A stretch of DNA of 64,000 nt, from assembly GCF_003045775.1 (NCBI RefSeq), contig NZ_PXNS01000016.1:1-64000 (forward strand). The letters are read 5' to 3'. A program made the position numbers and the translations under genes. Within the stretch, counting starts at the first letter, position 1, and each line of letters starts with the position of its first letter. Source of the stretch: Halomonas litopenaei (lineage in GTDB: Bacteria > Pseudomonadota > Gammaproteobacteria > Pseudomonadales > Halomonadaceae). The notes under the pieces were generated by a model, which saw nothing but the letters and a program-made list of their open reading frames with translations, searched no databases and was not told the DNA's origin. Below, one piece after another: positions 9,130-16,477 of this stretch.

Positions 9130-10962
9130 ATGGTGGTCTTCGGCTTCGATTTCGGTACCACCAACAGTCTGATCAGTCGGGTGGCTGGTGGCCAGACGGT
9201 GGTATTCGACCAGGGGGGCGAGCCCTATCCTTCCGTGGTCTGCTACGAGGGCGATAGCGTTATTTGCGGCAGCGAGGCCAAGAAGCGCCTGATGACTCAC
9301 GAGATAGGTGTCATCGGCAACGTAGTCCGCTCCCCCAAGATGCTACTGGATAGGGAGCATGTGCATGTCGATGGCATCCCGCGGCGCCCCCGCGATATGG
9401 TCGCCGATATCGTCAAGCACGTGGTGAGCGCTACCGAGGAGGACCCGCGCTATAAGCTTGACCCGGGTATCGGTCGCGCCGTCGTCACGATTCCGGTGGA
9501 CATGGATGGCAGGCAACGCCGTGAACTGCGGGAGGCCTTTCACCAGGCCGGCTTGGTCATCGAACAGTTCGTCCATGAGCCCATGGCGGCACTCTACGGC
9601 TACCTGCGCGGCAAGGAGGACCCGGAGAACGAGATCCGTCGCCTGGAGGGGCAGTACCTCCTGGTATTCGACTGGGGCGGGGGCACCCTCGACCTGACAC
9701 TGTGCCAGGTCCAGAAGGGCATGCTCGTACAGGTCCGTAACGATGGTACCCACGAGCTCGGTGGCGATGTGATGGACGAGGCCATCCGCCGCGAGATCGA
9801 GAAGCGCGCCGTCGAGGCGGCCGGCATCGAACCCGACGACGCCGATGTCGATCCGGGGGCCCATCTGCGCCTACTGACCCGCGCCGAAGAGGCCAAGATC
9901 AAGCTGTCGTCTCAGGAACAAGTGCCCATCTATATTCCCGGCTACTTCCGAAACGACGTCACGGACCCCGATATCGACATCCTGCTGACCCGCGGCGAAC
10001 TGGAAGCGATCATCGGCCAGAAAGTTCGGCAGGGGGTGAAGCGGGCCAAATCGCTGATCGACTCTGCCGACCTGACTACTTCCGATATCTCGCTGTGTCT
10101 CGCCACGGGCGGCATCGCCAACATGCCGGCGGTCAAGTCGGGCCTTTATGAGATGTTCGGTGCCACCCGGGTCGAGGTCTCCGAACGTGGCTTCTCTATC
10201 ATCTCGGAAGGGGCCGCCTGGATTGCTCATGACCGGGCACGCTTGCGCCTGGCCAAGAACATCGAGGTCCACGCAGCACGCAATCAGCACTTCCCGGTCA
10301 TTGGTGCGGGCTACGAGATGCCCACTGCCGGTGAGGTCAGCGAGGCGGAAACCCTGATGCTCTACTGCACCGACCCTCGCGACGGCGTCGGCAAGCTCAG
10401 CCTGCTCTCTCCTACCCGCCACGGACGCCATGTGCAGGCCAACGATTCTCGCCAGTCTCTGGCCTGCCTGAACGTCAAGGTTACCCCTTCGATGCAGCAG
10501 CTATTCGAGCGGATCATGCTTCACTTGGAAGTGGACGATAACTTGGTCCTACACGCTTCGGCAAAATCTGCCATCAGGGGGGACAGCGATAGTGTGGACA
10601 TCCACTCGCTGGAGTTCGGGCTGGACATCATGCAGGGCATCACCGACCGTTCACTGAATGAACCTCAACAGCAGGCGGGTGGGACCGAGCAATCCGTAAA
10701 AAAGCCTGAGGGTCGCAGCAGCCAGAGCGAACACCTGGTGGGTAGTGTCCTGCTGCGGCCCAACGTGGCCATTCGCGAGGATATCAACCTGGTGCCCGGT
10801 GAGGCCCTGATCAGAAAAGAGATGGGCAAGCCTGGCGGCCACTTCTTGCGTGTTGATGAACTGAGCCCGATACAGCGGGATGAGCGGGCCTGGTATGTGC
10901 CTTGTAGCTATTGCGGGAGACGCGCTGGTGACCCGAAGTGCCGGTGCTTGTCGGGCCACTGA
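9130..10962 (+). CDS. Hsp70/DnaK-like ATPase with C-terminal Cys cluster
   Basis: A 610-residue actin-fold ATPase. Phosphate-1 loop FGFDFGTTNSL (residues 4-14), the Hsp70 segment VVTIPVDMDGRQRRELREAF with HEPMAALYGY, phosphate-2 FDWGGGTLDLTL, and the adenosine loop LCLATGGIANMPAV are all present, so nucleotide binding should be intact. The region after about 390 does not look like the DnaK substrate-binding domain or lid. The protein ends with C592-x2-C595-x8-C604-x-C606, a probable zinc knuckle. It follows the coiled-coil gene by 1 nt with no DnaJ or GrpE nearby, so it is not the housekeeping chaperone. An ATP-driven sensor or switch in a defence module is inferred. Confidence 0.85.
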   Translation: MVVFGFDFGTTNSLISRVAGGQTVVFDQGGEPYPSVVCYEGDSVICGSEAKKRLMTHEIGVIGNVVRSPKMLLDREHVHVDGIPRRPRDMVADIVKHVVSATEEDPRYKLDPGIGRAVVTIPVDMDGRQRRELREAFHQAGLVIEQFVHEPMAALYGYLRGKEDPENEIRRLEGQYLLVFDWGGGTLDLTLCQVQKGMLVQVRNDGTHELGGDVMDEAIRREIEKRAVEAAGIEPDDADVDPGAHLRLLTRAEEAKIKLSSQEQVPIYIPGYFRNDVTDPDIDILLTRGELEAIIGQKVRQGVKRAKSLIDSADLTTSDISLCLATGGIANMPAVKSGLYEMFGATRVEVSERGFSIISEGAAWIAHDRARLRLAKNIEVHAARNQHFPVIGAGYEMPTAGEVSEAETLMLYCTDPRDGVGKLSLLSPTRHGRHVQANDSRQSLACLNVKVTPSMQQLFERIMLHLEVDDNLVLHASAKSAIRGDSDSVDIHSLEFGLDIMQGITDRSLNEPQQQAGGTEQSVKKPEGRSSQSEHLVGSVLLRPNVAIREDINLVPGEALIRKEMGKPGGHFLRVDELSPIQRDERAWYVPCSYCGRRAGDPKCRCLSGH

Positions 10963-11101
10963 CGCCACGAAGTCGGCTACTACAAGATTACGACATGATA
11001 AAACGAACAGCCGTTGGCGGGCCAGGCGATTCAAACAGTGCGCGATTCACCGGTTATCAACTCACGCTATCGGCGAGAAAAAAGCAGGGAGCGAAAACTA
11101 C

Positions 11102-12787
11102 ATGAGCAAAAAAATCAGCGGAGCGGAGTTTCCGCTTGCCAAGATTTTCAGTTCCGATTTTGAATACCTGATCCCATCATATCAGCGTCCCTATGCCTGG
11201 ACGACCGATCAGGCTTCGGAGCTTTTCGACGATCTATATGACTTCTTCCGGAGCGAGGAGGATGAAGGCTATTTCCTTGGCAGCATCGTGCTCATTAAGG
11301 AAGAGGGGAGCCCCAAAGCCGAAGTGATCGATGGGCAGCAGCGCCTGACCACGTTGACGATCCTGCTTGCTGCCATTGCAGCCCAGCTTGAGGGTGAGGA
11401 CAGGGGCACACTCAGCCAGTACATCATCGAGCCGGGAAACAAGTTCGCGGGCCTGGAACCAAAGCCGCGGTTGACGCTACGTGAGAAGGATCGAGAGTTC
11501 TTCACCTGTTACGTGCAGCGCTTGGCGTTCAATGATCTCCTGGCCTTGGGGACCGCGTCGCTTGAAAATGAATCTCAGAAAAATATCCAGGCAAATAGCC
11601 AGCTTCTGATTGATCGGCTCAGGACGCACTTCGGAGACTCCTCGGAGCGGCTGGGTGACTTCATCAGCTTCCTGCTGCAACGTTGCTTTCTCGTAGCCGT
11701 TTCCACGCCCAGCCAGAAATCCGCTTTTCGTGTGTTCTCCGTCATGAATAGCCGTGGTCTCGACCTCCAGCCGACGGACATCATCAAGGCGGATGTCATC
11801 GGCAAGCTTTCAACCACCAGCGAGCAGGAAATCTACAACGAACGCTGGGAGGACATGGAGGTCGACCTGGGTCGTGCCGGCTTCAACGATCTGTTCGCCT
11901 ACGTGCGCATGATCCATGCGAAGGAGAAGGCCAAGCGGGCTTTGCTGGAGGAGTTCCGCAATCACGTTCTGACACAGGTTAGCGATACGCGCACGCTGAT
12001 CGAGGGTGTGCTGGAACCCTATGCCGAGACTCTTTCTATTCTGCGGGAATCGCATTACGTCGCCGAGACCGACGCCGACAAGGTCAATCGATCCCTGCGC
12101 TGGCTGAATCGCATCGATAACTCGGACTGGGTTCCGCCCGCCATGGTCTTCCTGGCAGACCACAAGAATGAACCAGCTTATGTGGCGTGGTTTTTCAGGA
12201 AGCTGGAACGTCTGGCGGCCTACATGCACATCTGTGCGAAAAACGTGAACCAGCGTATCGAGCGCTATGCCCTGCTGATCGCTGCGCTGCAGCAGCCGCA
12301 TGACGACGACAATCCGGTGCAAGCCGTCGAACTGACGGACAAGGAGAGGTCTGACATGCGGCGGATTCTTCAGGGGGACATCTATACACTGACTGCCCGT
12401 CGTCGTAACTACCTGATGCTGAGACTGGATTCATTCGTATCGGATGGTGCGGCAACCTATGACCCAACGGTGCTCACTATCGAGCATGTGTTGCCGCAAA
12501 CCGTCACGAGCAACAGTCGTTGGGCCGAATGGTGGCCGGAGTCAGAGATGCGGGAGCAGTGGGTTCATCGCCTGGCCAATCTTGTACCCTTGAACAAGCG
12601 ACGGAACTCTCAGGCTCAGAACTACGACTTCAAGAGGAAGAAGGACGCCTATTTCCGTGGCCGCAGCAATGTCTCATCCTACGCACTCACCAGCCAAGTG
12701 CTCGGTGAAGACCAATGGACGCCTGAGGTGGTGCAGAAGCGTCAGGCTGACTTGATCGCAGTGCTGGCCGACAAGTGGGAATTCTGA
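11102..12787 (+). CDS. DUF262/DUF1524 (GmrSD-type) nuclease
   Basis: A 561-residue protein of the family of GmrSD/BrxU-type modification-dependent restriction enzymes. The DUF262 N-terminal domain has IPSYQRPYAW and the nucleotide-sensing DGQQRLTTL motif (about 78-86). The DUF1524 C-terminal His-Me (HNH-like) nuclease has TIEHVLPQT (about 459-467), then HRLANLVPLNKRRNSQAQNY. Start ATG 11102 is chosen because AGGGAG precedes it and the domain begins there; the frame is open further upstream, overlapping the Hsp70-like gene, but that extension is not domain-like. It probably cleaves modified phage DNA. It lies 140 nt after the Hsp70-like gene and 3 nt before a PglZ-like stub. Confidence 0.88.
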   Translation: MSKKISGAEFPLAKIFSSDFEYLIPSYQRPYAWTTDQASELFDDLYDFFRSEEDEGYFLGSIVLIKEEGSPKAEVIDGQQRLTTLTILLAAIAAQLEGEDRGTLSQYIIEPGNKFAGLEPKPRLTLREKDREFFTCYVQRLAFNDLLALGTASLENESQKNIQANSQLLIDRLRTHFGDSSERLGDFISFLLQRCFLVAVSTPSQKSAFRVFSVMNSRGLDLQPTDIIKADVIGKLSTTSEQEIYNERWEDMEVDLGRAGFNDLFAYVRMIHAKEKAKRALLEEFRNHVLTQVSDTRTLIEGVLEPYAETLSILRESHYVAETDADKVNRSLRWLNRIDNSDWVPPAMVFLADHKNEPAYVAWFFRKLERLAAYMHICAKNVNQRIERYALLIAALQQPHDDDNPVQAVELTDKERSDMRRILQGDIYTLTARRRNYLMLRLDSFVSDGAATYDPTVLTIEHVLPQTVTSNSRWAEWWPESEMREQWVHRLANLVPLNKRRNSQAQNYDFKRKKDAYFRGRSNVSSYALTSQVLGEDQWTPEVVQKRQADLIAVLADKWEF

Positions 12788-12790
12788 GGC

Positions 12791-12991
12791 ATGATACTAC
12801 TCGAAAAGCTGGTTGAACGGATCCGCCAGGCCGCCGCCTACAACCCCGATGTGCAGGCCGCGCCAGCCTGCATTTTGTGGCCGGACCGCGAGCGACTGTG
12901 GGTGCCGCTGATCACCTAGGTCCAGGCGGAACTGCACGCCATTAACGACAGGCTCAGGACGCATCTCTGCGTTGGACTGGCATCGACTTGA
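12791..12991 (+). pseudogene. PglZ-like N-terminal remnant
   Basis: An ATG 3 nt after the DUF262 gene opens LLEKLVERIRQAAAYNPDVQ and APACILWPDRERLW, which matches my recollection of the start of PglZ-domain proteins from BREX/Pgl-type loci. The frame hits TAG at 12917-12919 (LIT*VQAEL, where an arginine-leucine or similar is expected), continues as VQAELHAINDRLR and stops at 12991. All of the alkaline-phosphatase-like PglZ core is gone. It shows that this island once carried a PglZ-containing system, or that the DUF262 gene was co-transferred with one. Family identity rests on a short stretch and needs a search. Confidence 0.6.
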
Positions 12992-13500
12992 GGAGACTAT
13001 AAATAATAAGCGAGATTTTCCGAAGGAACATGACAGGCTGCCAGAGACTTGTTCGAGGAGCATGACCTGCGTGGAATGGTGCAGGGGGATTGCGGAGCGC
13101 CTGCGCCGCGGGAGAAAGTCGCAGGACGAGTAGGTGGCTCTGATGAAGCATCTGGCATGAACGCCGCTACTTGCCTGCTACGTCAAGTGCGCGCTTCATG
13201 CACCATACTTCTCATGATGTCCACGCTCTCAGGGAGGAGAGCTGATGTTGACCCATGTCTAGCTCAAGGCACGTCAGCGGGACGAGCACGAGCTTTGATG
13301 GCGCCCGAGCCTGCAGGGCAGGCGGGTTAGGGCGCCTCCCTGAATAAGATCCGGTTGCATAGAACGAACTGTGCTTTGGTTGCGGTTTGGTTGCTGATTA
13401 CGAGAAAACGGTGTGGCTAGTGTAAATAGTGGAAATTCCTATCTATTTGATTTTAAGGATAACTGCGCTGCAGGCACGATCCTTAAATTAGCAAAATTGC
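12992..13500. other. 509-bp stretch without a recognisable gene
   Basis: Between the PglZ-like stub and the tRNA fragment. Several short open frames occur, but none has a recognisable protein or a good ribosome site. Base composition falls in the last 100 nt (AT-rich 13390-13500), as is common near element ends. It is probably decayed sequence of the same element. Confidence 0.5.
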
Positions 13501-13546
13501 ACTCATAATCCCTTGGTCGTAGGTTCAAGTCCTACTGGGCCCACCA
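13501..13546 (+). repeat. tRNA-Met 3'-half fragment, probable att site of an integrated element
   Basis: The sequence runs from the anticodon loop (CTCATAA, anticodon CAT) through a variable loop, a paired T-arm (GTAGG-TTCAAGT-CCTAC) and the acceptor 3' strand TGGGCCC-A-CCA, ending at 13546. The 5' half that should start about 30 nt earlier is absent and replaced by unrelated AT-rich DNA. A lone 3' half is what integration into a tRNA gene leaves at the far end of an element. The intact tRNA-Met is expected outside this window. This makes 13546 a likely island boundary. Confidence 0.8.
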
Positions 13547-14124
13547 CCGCCCCCTTCCTGCCTGTTGGTTGTCCTGTCTGGGTTTTACATTGCTCTTGTA
13601 CGCCGGGGCTTCCCGATGCTTGGCTGTCCACGAATATCGTTCCAGCACCACTTCCTTGAGTGAACGGGCGTCACGCAGTGTGCGATCGTCTACTGCCCCC
13701 GTAGCCTCCATCTAGATAGTCCCCAGCATTGGTCCGAACTCTGAAGCACGTCGGCGCCATAAGATCCGCCCGTCCGCCGGAGCAGTAGGTGAAATGGGGT
13801 AGCCTTACGGCCCTGATACTGGATCTGGCCTGCAACCATCGCGATATTCGCTTTACTCGTATCGGGTACCGGGGCCTTCCGGCCAGCCAGGGTTCATACT
13901 CTGCGCCTGTCGCCTTGGATGAGCTGTGCCAGGGGGATCGGTCGGGCGAACCTGAGGGTGGGGTCTATTGCGTAGCTAGTGGCTTAGTCGCAGCCATGCA
14001 GGGGCAACATGTAGAGCTATCGGAGGTGGATTCGCTCGAGCTTGCAGACGCCATCTCGGTTGACAAGCGAATCCCTTTGTAGCGGACGATTTTTCTTGAC
14101 AGTTCGGTAGTGATTCATCGAGCC
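13547..14124. other. 578-bp stretch without a convincing gene
   Basis: Holds a 97-codon open frame at 13789-14082 (+) and a 57-codon frame on the minus strand at 13537-13710; neither has a recognisable domain. A TTGACA at 14096-14101 may be the -35 box for the HTH/NTase/PP2C operon, though no good -10 is visible at the right spacing. Confidence 0.4.
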
Positions 14125-14150
14125 TGTCCCGTGTCCTAGGACGCGGGACA
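14125..14150. promoter_or_regulatory. 26-bp near-perfect palindrome, putative autorepressor operator
   Basis: TGTCCCGTGTCCT followed by AGGACGCGGGACA: the two 13-nt halves are reverse complements except for one mismatched pair, centred on CCTAGG. It lies 18 nt upstream of the ATG of the HTH gene and downstream of a TTGACA box. Long symmetric sites in this position are typical operators of self-regulating toxin-antitoxin or defence operons. As RNA it could also fold into a hairpin, but no T-run follows, so a terminator is unlikely. Confidence 0.65.
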
Positions 14151-14167
14151 AGACGGGTGGTGGCACT

Positions 14168-14815
14168 ATGAAAAGTCAAGATATTGGTCTGCTCTTGAAG
14201 CTGGTGGCCCTGAGGCGTAAGTACGGCTGCGGCCCCGATACTCACACTGGCAAGGGAGAGAAGGCGCTCCCAGATGACTGGAGGGACTGGGCGCTCGATG
14301 ACATGGACGGGGTGCGCGAGAGCTTGCCTGGGCTCGAGGACGACCAGCTGCAGGCACGCTACAGCGTGCGGGCCTTGGCCGAGGAAACTGGCATCAGCAA
14401 AAGTCAGGTTAGCCTTGCCCTTCAGCGATGTCTGGAGGTAGGTCTGATTCGCAAGGATCACCGAACCGGCGTGCCGCGCGCCAACGTCCGAGCTCTGTTC
14501 AACTTCATCATGCATGGGGTGCGCTACGTGTTCCCGGCCAAGCCCGGGGAAATTACCCGCGGCATTGCGACGACCTTTGCCGCGCCAGCGCTGGAAGGCC
14601 AGCTATATAGCTCAGGTGAACTGCCGATGGTATGGCCAGACGCCCGGGGCAAAAGCAAAGGCCAGGCCGTTGAGCCGTTGTTCAAGAGTGTGCCCTATGC
14701 GGTGCGTCGGGATCGAGAGTTGTATGCCATGTTGGCTCTGGTCGATGCCATTCGACTGGGTCATCCCCGCGAGAGCAAGGTCGCTGCGGAGCGCCTGGCT
14801 GAGTATCTGGAGTAA
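14168..14815 (+). CDS. Winged-helix regulator, first gene of the HTH/NTase/PP2C operon
   Basis: A 215-residue protein. A helix-turn-helix is clear at about residues 66-95 (YSVRALAEETGISKSQVSLA ... LQRCLEVGLI), MarR/GntR-like. The C-terminal part (GVRYVFPAKPGEITRGIATT ... PLFKSVPYAV) resembles regulators that precede nucleotidyltransferase genes in AbiE-like loci. It should bind the 26-bp palindrome just upstream and repress its own operon. The ribosome site is weak and the ATG at 14168 is the first in frame. It ends 3 nt before the next gene. An antitoxin-like role is inferred from position, not from a known family. Confidence 0.75.
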   Translation: MKSQDIGLLLKLVALRRKYGCGPDTHTGKGEKALPDDWRDWALDDMDGVRESLPGLEDDQLQARYSVRALAEETGISKSQVSLALQRCLEVGLIRKDHRTGVPRANVRALFNFIMHGVRYVFPAKPGEITRGIATTFAAPALEGQLYSSGELPMVWPDARGKSKGQAVEPLFKSVPYAVRRDRELYAMLALVDAIRLGHPRESKVAAERLAEYLE

Positions 14816-14818
14816 GCG

Positions 14819-15523
14819 ATGAGCTTGTTTGACGATCAGCGTGCCATGTTGCGCCGGGTGGCCGAGGCCCTCGGGGATGAACTGCGCGATCAGGTAGCTT
14901 TCGTCGGGGGCTGTACGACCGGGCTACTACTTACCGATGCGTTCACTCGAGAGCAGGTGCGCAGTACCGATGACGTGGATCTGATCATCAGCGTCATGAG
15001 CTATGTCGACCTTCAGCGCTTCAAGCAAGCGCTGAAGGCGAAGGGATTCGATGAGCCCTCTTCTCTAGATGAGGATATGCCAATCTGCGCCATGAAGCTG
15101 GGGGAGTTGCGCGTCGATCTGATGCCGGACCATGACGACGTGCTCGGCTTCAGCAATCACTGGTATCCCCAGGCACTGGAAACGGCACAGCCCGTCTTGC
15201 TAGGTGGGGATCTTTCCATCCGCGTGGTCACACCACCGCTTTTCGTTGCCACCAAGCTTGAAGCCTATAAGGGGCGGGGTGAGGGCGATCCATTATCGAG
15301 CCACGACATCGAGGACATCCTCAATCTCGTGGATGGCCGCCCCGAGCTACTTGATGAGGTGAGAGCCGCCGGCAGCGACCTTCGGGCCTATATCGCAGAT
15401 GAGCTCAGCAAACTTCTCGACAATGATCTCTTCGGATATGCCGTGCAGAGTGCGGCCGGAGACCCCGACCGCGAAGCGCTGCTCTTCGAGCGCCTGGAGG
15501 TCCTGGCCGGGGAGCGCGGCTGA
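14819..15523 (+). CDS. Nucleotidyltransferase, candidate effector
   Basis: A 234-residue NTase-fold protein. VAFVGGCTTGLLLTD followed by STDDVDLII carries the GG...(T/S) and D-x-D metal motif of the polymerase-beta-type superfamily; the third acidic strand is likely LRVDLMPD. HDIEDILNLVDG is a helical segment common in AbiEii/DUF1814-type proteins. In such systems the NTase transfers nucleotides to tRNA or proteins and is toxic unless held in check. It is 3 nt after the HTH gene and overlaps the phosphatase gene by 1 nt (TGATG), so it is co-translated with it. Substrate is unknown. Confidence 0.8.
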   Translation: MSLFDDQRAMLRRVAEALGDELRDQVAFVGGCTTGLLLTDAFTREQVRSTDDVDLIISVMSYVDLQRFKQALKAKGFDEPSSLDEDMPICAMKLGELRVDLMPDHDDVLGFSNHWYPQALETAQPVLLGGDLSIRVVTPPLFVATKLEAYKGRGEGDPLSSHDIEDILNLVDGRPELLDEVRAAGSDLRAYIADELSKLLDNDLFGYAVQSAAGDPDREALLFERLEVLAGERG

Positions 15524-16221
15524 TGCTGGCAAACTGGTTCAGCAGACAAGGCCGCGAGCGCAGCTGCAACAGCGATGCTGCGGCAGTGGGGCAGCAACGC
15601 CATCATCTTCTGGCGGTGCTGGTCGACGGCGCAGAAAAAGGCCCCCGAGGCGCTGAGCTGGCGCGTCATTGGGCGGATGCTGGGCTTCAAGCGCTCGCCG
15701 AGGTAACGGCTTGCTCACAAGCGGTGGTACATGCTCGCCTCAGAGAGGAGCAGGCCTCTCTCCGCAACGGCTTCCTTCGTGATATCGCCAGTTACTGCAT
15801 GGTCAGCCTTGATCAGGAAACGCTGGTTGCACAGATCTGGCACTGTGGTGATTGCCGGGTAGGCCTACAAGGGCAGACCAAGACACGATGGCTGACCACA
15901 CCGCACCTGCTGGCTTATGAGTCTGGCCTTCCATCCCCACGCTCAAGAGAAGAGCACGAACGGCGTGAGCACCAGCTAACCCGTTGCCTGAACGCTAGGC
16001 GCTTCAGAGCTCCTGAACACCTAGCGTTCTCGCTGAAGCTGGGTCAAATGGTGCTGCTTGGCACCGATGGCTACTGGCTCGAGCACCTGGAAGCAGGCGA
16101 GCCACTGCACCGCCTGCGAGATGACGCGAGTCTACTTACCCTGCCTGTCGGTGCTGAACCATTTATTGAGATCGCCCAAGCCTCGGATACCGATAACCTC
16201 AAGCACTTCCAATTTTCATGA
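15523..16221 (+). CDS. PP2C-like protein phosphatase, third gene of the HTH/NTase/PP2C operon
   Basis: A 232-residue PPM/PP2C-fold protein. LLAVLVDGAEKGPRGAELAR corresponds to the first metal motif (DGxGG), IWHCGDCRVG to the GDSR motif, LLGTDGYW to the TDG motif and SDTDNLKHF to the terminal D-N. Metal-binding aspartates therefore appear kept, although the motifs are divergent (DGAEKG instead of DGMGGH). It would remove phosphate, or a nucleotidyl-phosphate, from Ser/Thr. Joined by a 1-nt overlap to a nucleotidyltransferase, a modify/demodify pair is an attractive inference. No kinase is seen next to it. Confidence 0.75.
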   Translation: MLANWFSRQGRERSCNSDAAAVGQQRHHLLAVLVDGAEKGPRGAELARHWADAGLQALAEVTACSQAVVHARLREEQASLRNGFLRDIASYCMVSLDQETLVAQIWHCGDCRVGLQGQTKTRWLTTPHLLAYESGLPSPRSREEHERREHQLTRCLNARRFRAPEHLAFSLKLGQMVLLGTDGYWLEHLEAGEPLHRLRDDASLLTLPVGAEPFIEIAQASDTDNLKHFQFS

Positions 16222-16477
16222 CGACCGGACACATGATCCGTCGCTGAAAGCGACGTTGGAATTTGAAAGTTTTGAAAGTGTTGATGTCGGTGGCGGTCCC
16301 TGGGGGAAAGGTCAGTCGGGTTGCTTCATTAAGCGCCTGATGAGTGATGCAAGCTCCGAGAGTGATCTGGTCAATCACACTGTGGGTATGCCTGAAGGCT
16401 GGACTGCTGGAAGCCCTGCCTCCAGTGTATGATGCTCCCCGACAAGTTCTCAATTGCACAAAACGTGGGGAAGCATC

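Noticed and set aside
9130..10962. Housekeeping dnaK
   Set aside because: No DnaK-type substrate domain is visible, a Cys cluster ends the protein, and there are no dnaJ/grpE neighbours.
13537..13710. 57-codon minus-strand frame beside the tRNA fragment, considered as an integrase remnant
   Set aside because: No tyrosine-recombinase motif can be seen; the similarity was only a vague impression.
13789..14082. 97-codon plus-strand frame before the HTH gene
   Set aside because: No domain or convincing ribosome site, and it overlaps the likely operon promoter.
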